Shown here: one piece after another, positions 9,701-15,755 of the stretch | Numbering within the stretch: the first letter of the stretch is position 1 | How the letters are laid out: every line of letters begins with the position of its first letter | Source: Planomonospora_B alba | GTDB taxonomy: Bacteria > Actinomycetota > Actinomycetes > Streptosporangiales > Streptosporangiaceae | Length of the DNA: 64,000 bases | Direction: 5' to 3' | Assembly (NCBI RefSeq): GCF_039534085.1 | Contig: NZ_BAAAUT010000014.1 | Span: forward strand, 78,720-142,719 | Notes under the pieces: generated by a model | Database searches by the model: none | What the model was told of the DNA's origin: nothing | The model's input: only the letters and a program-made list of their open reading frames with translations | Position numbers and translations under genes: made by a program

Positions 9701-10277
9701 CGACGACGAGCAGGACGAGCAGGACCGGCATCGAGATCATCTCGGCCTGCCGCAGGTCCTCGGCGGTCTGCGTGTTGAGGTCCGCCAGGAGCGGGACCTC
9801 GCCGCCGATCCGGACGGCGTATCCGGCGGGGGCGCTGCGGAGCGCGCCCTTGATCTCCTCGTAGCGGCGCTGCTTGTCCCGCTCCTCGCCGCGCAGGCCG
9901 ACCATCGCGTAGGTGGAGTGCCCGTCCGCGGAGACGAGCTCCTTGGCCCCGGTCTCCCAGTAGGTGACCACCTCGGCGACGTGCTCGGCGGGCAGCGCGT
10001 CCAGCGCGGCCCGCACGTCCCGCTCGAACCGCTCGTCCGCGGCCTCGACGCGCGGGTTCGTGTAGAGCACGACCACGTCGGGCGAGCTGCCGCCGAACCA
10101 CTCCCGGCTCCAGCGCGCGGCCGCGGTCGACTCCGCGTCCGGGTCCTCGAACCCGCCGTCCGCCATCCGGCCGAACAGGCTCGTGCCGAAGATCCCGGCC
10201 AGGACCGCGAAGGCCGTCCCGAGCGCCAGGATGGACCAGCGCCCGCGGTAGACGATCCGCCCCAGCGTCTCGAACAT
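6744..10277 (-). CDS. MMPL/RND-family lipid exporter with a long Pro-rich tail
   Basis: MmpL-type transporter of 1177 residues. Residues 1 to about 740 hold the RND/MMPL core: an N-terminal TM (IVYRGRWSILALG), two periplasmic loops and two MMPL helix bundles, with the GLAVDYSLF and GLSMDYELF segments that carry the proton-relay Asp-Tyr pairs. About 430 residues of low-complexity Pro/Ala-rich sequence follow, predicted cytoplasmic. The tail holds two copies of a motif, KVVKPNPDGPGWHWAEE (about 941) and RVVRPTPDGSGWTWAEV at the very C-terminus, and a GRREPGRPEP repeat. The ATG at 10277 overlaps the FAAL stop (TGATG). In mycobacteria MmpL proteins move acylated lipids made with FAAL enzymes, which matches the neighbour. 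Confidence 0.92.
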   Translation of the reverse strand: MFETLGRIVYRGRWSILALGTAFAVLAGIFGTSLFGRMADGGFEDPDAESTAAARWSREWFGGSSPDVVVLYTNPRVEAADERFERDVRAALDALPAEHVAEVVTYWETGAKELVSADGHSTYAMVGLRGEERDKQRRYEEIKGALRSAPAGYAVRIGGEVPLLADLNTQTAEDLRQAEMISMPVLLVLLVVVFGSLVAAGLPLVVGLLSVLGALALLRLLTEVTDVSVFSLNVVTMLGLGLAVDYSLFVLGAFREEIRRGAPAEAAVVRTIATAGRTVAFSGLTVATALCGLLLFPQMFLRSIGLGAAAVVLVAMAAALVVLPALLAVLGRRVDALDVMPDFGGRRGGTWHAIASSVMRRPVVYLVGVGVLLSALAAPFLHVRFGGVDHRVLPEHFESRQVAERIDRDFARNALSPIEVIVLVERDLVGPMTAAVPGALPSEVGGRPGPVGVENSGPIPVTEVGPLDVKVFADRLAELDHVTGVDVTGVSQAGGAVRLAVRHDGDPMSDGARALVERIRAMAPEPNVQDVVVGGATAAQLDLQASLAGTLPWTALVVCLVTGVLLFAAFGSVVLPVKAILMNVMSLGASFGVIVWAFQDGNLAGVLGFTPTGTVEATITVLILAVVFGLSMDYELFLLSRVRAEWLRTGDNTGAVAAGLERTGGLITSAALLLLVVIGAFSTAGITLVKMLGVGMFVAIVVDATLVRALLVPATMRLMGDANWWMPHFLRGLHRRIEFREDGRGRGLHGLPPTYVTVEREDWPTAGFTAGSTAGPVAGAVAGSAAAALTGPAALTGPATEPAGAGQRALAARRRAIAPPPDRRTTAPAAAAPPAPPAPPPPSASPVTGGARAASPPHTAGPPAPPPVTPPSPVTPPAGPGTPSGAPASRPRQHRSNPYPLPPLPLAGPAAAAPSAAAPSPAAAQAGRGTAPAGPAQRSRKVVKPNPDGPGWHWAEEGAVPSPPQPLLTVEEAVGASAQRPPARSPARPMPETVTPFVPPRPEPVPPEPVPPPGPVPFASPDPVPPGRREPGRPEPGRREPGRPEPAAPVPPGPAPSTRREPAPHARSTPVLSPHLIDRLEPPPRRQDGEPVVPINGRARPGPDPADEVEPGPPPAPRPAPRPEPASRPAGGRWTPQEEQAWMRERPGGWIPLGRRVTRVVRPTPDGSGWTWAEVDG

Positions 10278-12109
10278 CAGGCGCCGGCGTCCCCGGATCC
10301 GGATCCGGCGCCGGTGCCCCCGGCGGGCCCGTCCGACCGGCCGGGCGGCGGAGAGGGCGGCGGGCCGGACGGCGGAGAAGACGGCGCGGACCCGGACGCG
10401 GAGGCCGTGAAGGCCCCGTCCAGGTAGGCCCGGGCGCACGCGCGGCGCGCGATCTTCCCGCTCGACGTGCGGGGTACGGCGCCCGCCTCGACCAGCACGA
10501 ACTCGTGCAGCCGCAGGTCGTGGCGCCTCGCCACGGCGGCCCGGGCGTTGGCCGCGATCTCGGCCGGGTCGCGCCCCTCCGCCCTGCGCGACCGCTCGGC
10601 GACCACCACCAGCCGCTCGGTCTCCTCACCGGGCACCGCGAACGCCGCCACGTGGTCCCGGCGGACGGCGGGGTCGGCCTCCTGGACGGTGGCCTCCACA
10701 TCCTGCGGATAGTGGTTGCGCCCGTCGACGATGATCAGGTCCTTGATCCGCCCGGTGACGTAGAGCTCTCCTTCGTGGACCACGCCCAGGTCGCCGGTGC
10801 GCAGCCAGGTCCCGTCCTCGCCCGCCAGCACGCCGCCGAAGACCTCGGCGCTGCGCTCCTCGTCGCGCCAGTAGGCCCGCGCCACGTTCGGCCCCTGGAT
10901 CCAGATCTCGCCGACCTCGCCGTCGGGCCTGGCCGTGCCGTCCGGGCCGACGATCCTGACGCGCTGCCCGGTCGGCGTCCCGCAGGAGACCAGCTCGGCT
11001 GCCTCCTTCCCGTCCGCGGCGGCGACCGGTACGGCGCGGCCCGCGGCCAGCGCCTCCCGGTCGAACGGCGTGGTCCGCGCGGGCAGGTCCCGGTCCATCG
11101 CGGTGACGAACACCGTCGCCTCCGCCAGGCCGTACCCCGGGGTGTGCGCCTCGGGGCGGAGCCCGCAGGAGGCGAACGCCTCCGAGAAGTGGCGGACGGT
11201 GCCCGCCCGCAGCGGCTCGGCCCCGTTGAGCATGACCACCACCCCGGACAGGTCGAGCGCGGCCTTCTCCTCCTCGGTGACGCGGCTGGCGGTGTACTCG
11301 TAGGCGAAGTTGGGGCCGCCGGTGAACACGTCGTCGAACTCGCTGAGCATGCGCAGCCACCGGACCGGGTGCATGACGAACGCCACCGGGTCCATGAAGA
11401 CCGACCGGTTGCCGCCGACGATCGGCGCGGCGACGGTCGCGATCAGGCCCATGTCGTGGAAGAGCGGCAGCCACAGCGCCGCCGTGGAGACGCGGGGCGT
11501 GGCGCGGAAGGCCGTCCAGAGCTGCTCGGCGTTGGCGGTGACGTTGCCGTGGCTGATCTCGACCCCGGCGGGGGCGCGGGTGGAACCGGAGGTGTACTGC
11601 AGGTAGGCCAGGTCGGCGGCGCCGATCGGCTCGGGCTCCCACTCGTCGGCGAGCAGGTCGGAGACGGTGTCGACGGTGACGATCTGCTTGGGGCGCGGCA
11701 CGGACTCCCCGCCGTGCCCGTCGAGGAACGCCCGGACGGCCTCCAGCGCGGGGACCGTGGTGAGCACGCAGACCGGGTCGGCGTCGGCGTAGGCCCGGAC
11801 CAGCCGGTCCGCGTGGCCGGGCAGGTCCGGCGCGAACAGCGGCACCGCGACCACTCTCGCGTACAGCGCGCCGAGCATCGCGACGACGTACTCCAGTCCC
11901 TGCGGAGCCAGGATCGCCGCCCGCTCCCCGGGCTGCGCGACCTCGCGCAGCCGTACGGCCGCCGCCCTGGCCTTGCGGTCCACCGCGGACCAGGAGAGCG
12001 TGTGCCGGACCCCGTCGCGGCCGGCCGAGTAGTCCAGGAAGGTGTACGCCGGGGCGTCCGGGATCTCGCTCGCCCACCGCGCGACACGGGCGATCAACGG
12101 CTCGCTCAT
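10277..12109 (-). CDS. Fatty acyl-AMP ligase (FadD32-like FAAL)
   Basis: ANL-superfamily adenylating enzyme of 610 residues. Visible motifs: LQYTSGSTRAPAGVEISH (phosphate loop), LPLFHDMGLI (FAAL/FACL core), GYGLAEATVFVT, TGDLGVVHEGELYVTGRIKDLIIV, and a C-terminal SSGKIARRACAR with the catalytic Lys. The order and the GLAEATVFVT-type segment fit FAALs, which activate fatty acids as acyl-adenylates for loading onto an acyl carrier or polyketide synthase. No polyketide synthase or carrier protein is in the window. The ATG at 12109 follows GAGGGGACC. It is the first gene of the coupled FAAL-MMPL-MFS operon. The last ~30 residues are Ser/Pro/Gly-rich. Confidence 0.9.
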   Translation of the reverse strand: MSEPLIARVARWASEIPDAPAYTFLDYSAGRDGVRHTLSWSAVDRKARAAAVRLREVAQPGERAAILAPQGLEYVVAMLGALYARVVAVPLFAPDLPGHADRLVRAYADADPVCVLTTVPALEAVRAFLDGHGGESVPRPKQIVTVDTVSDLLADEWEPEPIGAADLAYLQYTSGSTRAPAGVEISHGNVTANAEQLWTAFRATPRVSTAALWLPLFHDMGLIATVAAPIVGGNRSVFMDPVAFVMHPVRWLRMLSEFDDVFTGGPNFAYEYTASRVTEEEKAALDLSGVVVMLNGAEPLRAGTVRHFSEAFASCGLRPEAHTPGYGLAEATVFVTAMDRDLPARTTPFDREALAAGRAVPVAAADGKEAAELVSCGTPTGQRVRIVGPDGTARPDGEVGEIWIQGPNVARAYWRDEERSAEVFGGVLAGEDGTWLRTGDLGVVHEGELYVTGRIKDLIIVDGRNHYPQDVEATVQEADPAVRRDHVAAFAVPGEETERLVVVAERSRRAEGRDPAEIAANARAAVARRHDLRLHEFVLVEAGAVPRTSSGKIARRACARAYLDGAFTASASGSAPSSPPSGPPPSPPPGRSDGPAGGTGAGSGSGDAGA

Positions 12110-12200
12110 GGTCGAAGGTCCCCTCGCCGGAGTGCAGGGACCTAGCAAGCTACGGCAGGCATGACACGCGATTCTTGCCAAACCCCCGCACATTCCCCCG

Positions 12201-12218
12201 TGCCGGTTGTTACCGGCA
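12201..12218. promoter_or_regulatory. Palindrome between FAAL and IclR regulator genes
   Basis: TGCCGGT-tgtt-ACCGGCA is a perfect inverted repeat with 7-nt arms, centred between the divergent FAAL operon and the IclR-type gene. It could be the regulator's operator, though no experimental site is known to me for this family member. Confidence 0.4.
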
Positions 12219-12276
12219 TGACAACCCGCCACCGCCCTTCCCTGGCCCGGTGTCGGGAGCGGGGTCCGGCCACCGT

Positions 12277-12282
12277 GATAAT
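12277..12282 (+). promoter_or_regulatory. -10 hexamer GATAAT, leaderless spacing
   Basis: GATAAT lies 7 nt upstream of the ATG at 12290, so the transcript would begin at the small upstream ORF. No clear -35 box is seen at 16-18 nt. Confidence 0.45.
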
Positions 12283-12289
12283 CGAGGAC

Positions 12290-12316
12290 ATGTCTCCTAT
12301 CCGGCGGGCGGGCTGA
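12290..12316 (+). CDS. 8-codon leader ORF overlapping the IclR regulator start
   Basis: A tiny open frame encoding MSPIRRAG ends in TGA at 12314-12316, whose A is the first base of the regulator's ATG (TGATG). Its own ATG is 7 nt from a GATAAT -10 box, so it may be translated from the 5' end of a leaderless mRNA and hand ribosomes to the regulator by termination-reinitiation. The regulator has only a poor Shine-Dalgarno sequence (GGCGGGCGGG), which makes such coupling useful. Too short to judge by coding statistics; presence inferred from geometry. Confidence 0.4.
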   Translation: MSPIRRAG

Positions 12317-12945
12317 TGGCCGAGTCCTCGCAGACCCTGGAACGCGGCCTGCGCCTGCTCCGCCTGCTCGCCGGCGAGCTGAGGGGGCGCACCCCGACCG
12401 AGATCGCGGCCGAGCTGGAGCTGAGCCGCCCCGCGGTCTACCGCCTGCTGACCAGCCTGCAGCGGGAGGGCTTCGTCCGCCGCGATGGCGACGGCCGCGT
12501 CCACTTGGGCTTCGGCGTGCTCGTCCTAGCGCGGGCCGTGCAGCCGCTGCTGCGCGAGGGCGCCCTGCCGACCCTGCGCAGGCTCGCCGAGGAGGTCGGC
12601 GCCACCGCCCACCTCACCGTGGCCGAGGGCGACGACGCCCTGGCGGTCGCGGTGGTCGAGCCGTCCTGGACGGACATGCACGTCGCCTACCGGGAGGGCT
12701 CCCGGCATCCTCTCGACCGGGGCGCGGCGGGCCGGGCCATCCTGGCGCTGCGCCGGGGCGAGACCGGCTACGTCGCCTCCGAGGGCCAGCTCCAGGAGGG
12801 CGCGCACGGGATCGCCGCCCCCGTCCCCGGCCTGCCCTGGCTGGAGGCCTCCGTGGGCGTGATCGCCTTCACCCCGTTCGACCCCGGCGCGGTCGGCCCC
12901 CGCGTCGTCACCGCCGCCACCGCCCTGGCCCACGCCTTGGCCTGA
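12316..12945 (+). CDS. IclR-type transcriptional regulator, short effector domain
   Basis: Regulator of 209 residues, shorter than the usual 250. The N-terminal winged helix is clear (LERGLRLLRLL, TPTEIAAELELSRPAVYRLLTSLQREGFV, residues 8-60). The effector part (70-205) is IclR-like: HLTVAEGDDALAVAVVEPSW, and HPLDRGAAGRAILA in place of the family's PLHATALGKA motif. It is divergent from the FAAL-MMPL-MFS operon and could control it. The ATG at 12316 overlaps the stop of an 8-codon leader ORF; upstream in-frame codons include no start with better context. Ligand unknown. Confidence 0.85.
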   Translation: MAESSQTLERGLRLLRLLAGELRGRTPTEIAAELELSRPAVYRLLTSLQREGFVRRDGDGRVHLGFGVLVLARAVQPLLREGALPTLRRLAEEVGATAHLTVAEGDDALAVAVVEPSWTDMHVAYREGSRHPLDRGAAGRAILALRRGETGYVASEGQLQEGAHGIAAPVPGLPWLEASVGVIAFTPFDPGAVGPRVVTAATALAHALA

Positions 12946-12960
12946 TCCCGCTTCACGCAG

Positions 12961-12995
12961 CCGGTAACATCCCGGGCTCCGCAGCCGGGAACCGG
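12961..12995. terminator. Nested hairpin between convergent genes
   Basis: CCGGT/ACCGG outer arms enclose CCCGG-N9-CCGGG inner arms, just past the IclR-type gene and before the end of the convergent VOC gene. A bidirectional terminator is likely. Confidence 0.5.
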
Positions 12996-13018
12996 GTCGT
13001 GTCCGCCACTCGCCGATC

Positions 13019-13372
13019 TCAGCCGAACGGTTCGACGAACTCCAGGCGGTTGCCGTGGCAGTCCTCGCTGTGGAAGCGGCGCATGCCGGGGACGTCGTCG
13101 GCGAAGGTCACCGGGTATCCCGCGTCCGCCAGGCGGCGGGCCCAGCCGTCGAGGTCGCGGACCAGGATGCCGGGGTGAGCCTTGCGCGCCGGGCGGAAGT
13201 CGTCCTCGACACCGAGGTGCAGCTCGAAGCCGTCACCCCGGAACCAGCAGCCGGCGCGCGCGGCGAGCGCCGGAGGCTTGGGGATCTCGGTGAACCCGAG
13301 CACACCCCCATAGAACTCCCGCGAGGCGTCCTCGCTCCCGGGCGGGCAGGCCAGCTGGACATGGTGCAGCAT
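13019..13372 (-). CDS. VOC-family (glyoxalase/dioxygenase fold) protein
   Basis: Single-domain VOC protein of 117 residues with two beta-alpha-beta-beta-beta modules. It begins MLHHVQLACPPGSEDASREFY and ends GMRRFHSEDCHGNRLEFVEPFG, which is the metal-site half (Asp/Asn-Cys-His-Gly-Asn-Arg-Leu-Glu) usual in small VOC enzymes and binding proteins. His4 and Glu113 are the likely metal ligands. The ATG at 13372 is preceded by GGAGG at 5 nt, better than the in-frame ATGs at 13384 and 13405. Two MarR-type palindromes overlap its promoter. Substrate unknown: it may be a lyase, a dioxygenase or a drug-binding protein. Confidence 0.85.
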   Translation of the reverse strand: MLHHVQLACPPGSEDASREFYGGVLGFTEIPKPPALAARAGCWFRGDGFELHLGVEDDFRPARKAHPGILVRDLDGWARRLADAGYPVTFADDVPGMRRFHSEDCHGNRLEFVEPFG

Positions 13373-13391
13373 CCCGGCCTCCATCCATATC

Positions 13392-13419
13392 TTGACGTCA
13401 ATCATCTTGATATCAAGAT
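13392..13419. promoter_or_regulatory. Tandem MarR-type operators in front of the VOC gene
   Basis: TTGACGTCAA (13392-13401) and ATCTTGATATCAAGAT (13404-13419) are two perfect palindromes sharing the TTGA-NN-TCAA core. The second overlaps a minus-strand promoter, TTGACC (13430-13435) - 17 nt - TATCAA (13407-13412). The cores resemble operators of MarR-family regulators (from memory), but no MarR gene is adjacent. Confidence 0.55.
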
Positions 13420-13508
13420 ATAGACGGCAGGTCAACGGATGATCGTTCTCCGGGAAGTGCACGGTCTCGGCGGTCTCAGGAGGTGCGCTTCCCGGAAAAG
13501 GATCTATG

Positions 13509-13548
13509 CGGCCCCGGCTCCGGACACCGGACCGTACGGCCGGGGCCG
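13509..13548 (-). terminator. Hairpin downstream of the erm gene
   Basis: CGGCCCCGGC (13509-13518) and GCCGGGGCCG (13539-13548) form 10-bp arms around a second small stem (CCGGacaCCGG). It lies 24 nt past the erm stop. No T-run. Confidence 0.5.
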
Positions 13549-13572
13549 TGTGGTGCGGCCCCGGCCGGACGG

Positions 13573-14469
13573 TCACCCGTGCAGATGCTCGTAGAGGACC
13601 CGCCAGCGGTCGGGGTGGACGTGGGCGACGACCGTGCCCGGGTCGACGCCCGCTGCGGTGAAGGCCGCCTCGACCCGATCCGCCGGGTACCGCAGCCGCA
13701 GGGTGGCGTGCAGACAGCCGCCCAGCCCGGTGAAGCCGTACTCGACGAAGTCCCGGTAACCGGGCAGGCCGGGTCCGGCGGTCTCCCGGGGCCCGGCCGT
13801 CCCGGGCACCGCCTCGCCGGGAACAGCACGCCCCGGCGTCGCCGCCCGGCGCTCGATCCGCAGGATCGCGGAGTCGACCGCCGGGACGGGCCGGAACGCC
13901 TCGCGGCCGATGCGGCCGGCCAGTTCCCAGCGGTACCAGGGCCACGTCAGCACGGTCAGCATGCTCCAGCGGCCGAAGTCGCCGGTGCGCTTGCGCGCGT
14001 ACTCCAGTTGCGTCACCAGGGTGGCCGAGGTGAGCGCGGGCGCCCGCAGGCACCAGTCGACGATCTTCGAGGTGATCGCGTAGGGGATGTTCCCGGCCAC
14101 CGCGAACGGCTCGCGCGGCGCGCGGGCGGCCAGGAAGTCCCCGCGGACGACGCGGACGCGCCCGCCGCCCGAGGTCCGGGCGGCCAGCTTCCCGGCGAGC
14201 AGCGGGTCGATCTCGTAGCCGACGACCTGGCCGCAGGTGCGGGCGAGCGCCCGGGTCAGCACGCCTTCCCCGGCGCCCGGCTCCAGGACCAGGTCATGAC
14301 GGCCGGTGGCCGCCACGACCAGGGCGACGGCCTCGGGATCGGCCAGGAAGTTCTGCGACAGGACGCGCCGGTCCCGGTCGCGGGCCGTGCGGCCGCCGGT
14401 GCGGCCGGAGCCGCCGCGGATCTTGCGCTGGGTGTGTGAATGGTTTCCGTGTGCGAAGGACTGCGCCAC
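13573..14469 (-). CDS. erm: Erm-family 23S rRNA adenine-N6-methyltransferase (MLS-B resistance)
   Basis: SAM-dependent methyltransferase of 298 residues. Erm hallmarks are clear: RDRDRRVLSQNFLADP before the core, EPGAGEGVLTRAL (SAM motif I), YEIDPLLAGKL (motif II), and NIPYAITSKIVDW (catalytic motif IV), then a basic C-terminal domain. Erm enzymes methylate A2058 of 23S rRNA, giving resistance to macrolides, lincosamides and streptogramin B. The housekeeping dimethylase KsgA has a different N-terminal and motif I pattern. The GTG at 14469 is chosen because GAAAGGG lies 6-7 nt upstream; the frame stays open to 14607 but that stretch overlaps a leader region. A Pro/Gly-rich insert (about residues 215-245) is unusual. 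It is preceded by a candidate leader peptide and WhiB7-type promoter. Confidence 0.92.
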   Translation of the reverse strand: MAQSFAHGNHSHTQRKIRGGSGRTGGRTARDRDRRVLSQNFLADPEAVALVVAATGRHDLVLEPGAGEGVLTRALARTCGQVVGYEIDPLLAGKLAARTSGGGRVRVVRGDFLAARAPREPFAVAGNIPYAITSKIVDWCLRAPALTSATLVTQLEYARKRTGDFGRWSMLTVLTWPWYRWELAGRIGREAFRPVPAVDSAILRIERRAATPGRAVPGEAVPGTAGPRETAGPGLPGYRDFVEYGFTGLGGCLHATLRLRYPADRVEAAFTAAGVDPGTVVAHVHPDRWRVLYEHLHG

Positions 14470-14475
14470 AGTGAT

Positions 14476-14509
14476 GCCCTTTCGGGGTCCGAGAGGAATG
14501 AGGTCTCGG
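14476..14509 (-). promoter_or_regulatory. erm ribosome-binding site and adjacent hairpin
   Basis: GAAAGGGC (14476-14483 on the minus strand) is the erm Shine-Dalgarno, 6 nt from the GTG. Directly 5' of it, CCGAGA and TCTCGG (14489-14509) form a 6-bp stem with a 9-nt loop. A stem next to the ribosome-binding site between leader and gene is the arrangement expected for translational attenuation; which alternative structure forms was not computed. Confidence 0.4.
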
Positions 14510-14549
14510 CAGGCCCCGGGGCACGCGCAGGAAGAAGCGGTCCGCCTTC

Positions 14550-14618
14550 CTACCGGCCCGGAGCCGGGCTGCGGCGGATGCGGATGAAGAAGACCGGCCC
14601 ATGGCACGAAGCAGACAT
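14550..14618 (-). CDS. Candidate 22-residue erm leader peptide with +X+ arrest motif
   Basis: ATG at 14618, TAG at 14550-14552. The peptide begins MSASCHGPVFFIRIRR and ends SPAPGR. Residues 13-15 are Arg-Ile-Arg, the +X+ motif known from ErmDL-type leaders to arrest macrolide-bound ribosomes. The leader stop is 80 nt before the erm GTG. The ATG lies 7 nt from a -10 box, TAGCGT, so it would be translated leaderlessly; no Shine-Dalgarno is present. Two other frames are also open here, so coding statistics do not prove the leader. The geometry and the motif are the support. Confidence 0.5.
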   Translation of the reverse strand: MSASCHGPVFFIRIRRSPAPGR

Positions 14619-14625
14619 GCGGCCC

Positions 14626-14662
14626 ACGCTAGGCGGCGCGCACCCGACGCACAAACGGTTTT
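14626..14662 (-). promoter_or_regulatory. erm promoter with WhiB7-like AT-rich box
   Basis: On the minus strand: AAAA (14659-14662), 4 nt, -35 TTGTGC (14649-14654), 17 nt, -10 TAGCGT (14626-14631), then 7 nt to the leader ATG. A short AT-rich stretch 3-5 nt upstream of the -35 box is the mark of WhiB7-activated promoters in actinobacteria (established for mycobacteria). In DNA this GC-rich the run of four A stands out. Confidence 0.55.
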
Positions 14663-14722
14663 CCGGCCCCGCGACGCGGTGCGCCGGAGGCGAACGCCCG
14701 GTTCGAGCGAGATGTCCCGCAC

Positions 14723-14728
14723 TAGATT
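14723..14728 (+). promoter_or_regulatory. -10 hexamer TAGATT of the hydrolase gene
   Basis: TAGATT lies 6 nt upstream of the ATG at 14735, so the mRNA is probably leaderless. The promoter is back to back with that of the erm leader; the two start codons are 116 nt apart. Confidence 0.45.
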
Positions 14729-14734
14729 GCGAAC

Positions 14735-15586
14735 ATGGGCGTGATCGACTGCAACGGGGTACGGCTGGCCTTCGACGAGGCCGGGCGGGGACCGGCCGTG
14801 GTGTTCGTGCATGCGGCGATCGCCGACCGGCGGATGTGGGAGCACCAGTTCCGGGCGCTGGCCGCGGGCCATCGGGTGATCCGCTACGACTGGCGCGGCT
14901 ACGGCGGGTCCGGCGACGCCGAGGGGGACTTCGCCCACCACGAGGACCTGCTGGCGCTGCTGGACGCGCTGGAGGTGGAGCGGGCCGTGCTGGTCGGCTG
15001 CTCGATGGGCGGCGCGTACGCGGTGGAGGCCGCCCTGGCCGCCCCGGACCGGGTGGCCGGGCTGGTGCCGATCGCCTCCGGCCTGACCGGGCACGCGTGG
15101 CCGCCGGAGATGGTCGCGCAGGCCCGCGAGCGCGTGCACACCGCCGTCCCCGCCGACCGGCTGGCCCGCTACCGCGCGAAGGAGGTCCCGGTCGACCCCG
15201 CCGACGCCGCGGCGATGGCCCGGGCCCAGGTGCTCTGGCAGGTCGCCGGTCCCGGGCGCGGCCGGGAGGATCTCGCCCCCGAGGTCTGGGAGGCGGCCGT
15301 GGAGATGTGCCGGGGCGCGTTCACCCGGCTCTGGAGCGGCCCGCCCGCCACCGAGCGGCACCTCGACCCGCCGGCGAAGGGCCGCCTGGGCGAGGTGCGG
15401 GCGCCGACGCTGGTGGTCAACGGCCTGGCCGACGTGCCGGGCATCCAGGAGGTGGCAGACCTGCTGACCGGCGGCATCCCGGGGGCCCGCCGCCTCGACC
15501 TGCCGGACACCGGCCACCTGCCGCCGCTGGAGCGCCCGCACGAGGTCACCGCCGCCCTGCGGGACTTCCTCGCCACCCTGCGCTGA
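14735..15586 (+). CDS. Alpha/beta-hydrolase
   Basis: Alpha/beta-hydrolase-fold enzyme of 283 residues. Catalytic parts are visible: VVFVHAAIADRRMW (oxyanion strand and loop), YDWRGYGGSG, nucleophile elbow GCSMGG with Ser about residue 90, an acidic residue in VNGLADVPG, and the His in DTGHLPPLERP. It is an esterase, lactonase or C-C hydrolase of unknown substrate. It is divergent from the erm leader promoter with only 116 nt between starts, so the two may respond together; a macrolide-esterase role is possible but nothing in the sequence proves it. A perfect 15-bp hairpin follows. Confidence 0.9.
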   Translation: MGVIDCNGVRLAFDEAGRGPAVVFVHAAIADRRMWEHQFRALAAGHRVIRYDWRGYGGSGDAEGDFAHHEDLLALLDALEVERAVLVGCSMGGAYAVEAALAAPDRVAGLVPIASGLTGHAWPPEMVAQARERVHTAVPADRLARYRAKEVPVDPADAAAMARAQVLWQVAGPGRGREDLAPEVWEAAVEMCRGAFTRLWSGPPATERHLDPPAKGRLGEVRAPTLVVNGLADVPGIQEVADLLTGGIPGARRLDLPDTGHLPPLERPHEVTAALRDFLATLR

Positions 15587-15605
15587 CACCGGGACCCGCG
15601 GGGAA

Positions 15606-15655
15606 CGGGACCGGCCGGGAAGCGGCCCGCAGCCGGCGTCTCCCGGCCGGTCCCG
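15606..15655 (+). terminator. Perfect 15-bp hairpin after the hydrolase gene
   Basis: CGGGACCGGCCGGGA (15606-15620) pairs with TCCCGGCCGGTCCCG (15641-15655) around a 20-nt loop, 20 nt past the hydrolase stop. Very stable, without a T-tract. Confidence 0.6.
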
Positions 15656-15755
15656 GTGTCGGCCTCCGGACGCGGCACCCTATGGGTCATCGCGGAATCC
15701 GTGATCCGGACAACCGGGTCAACCCCGATGGGCCGCGGTCGAGTAGGAAGGAGGC

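Noticed and set aside
7053..10427. Plus-strand open frame of 1124 codons opposite the MMPL gene
   Set aside because: Same shadow composition; the opposite strand encodes a clear RND transporter.
5362..10701. 1779-codon minus-strand frame ending in the MFS transporter
   Set aside because: Only its last 461 codons are real. The upstream part is out of phase with the MMPL gene on the same strand, and the ATGA overlap fixes the MFS start.
13573..14469. Reading the methyltransferase as housekeeping KsgA/RsmA
   Set aside because: RVLSQNFLADP, EPGAGEGVLT and NIPYAITS match the Erm branch, and the gene lacks KsgA's usual N-terminal and C-terminal segments and its ispE neighbour.
14470..14607. N-terminal extension of Erm from GTG 14607
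   Set aside because: The extra residues are low-complexity and overlap the leader region; GTG 14469 has a ribosome-binding site and matches Erm N-terminal length.
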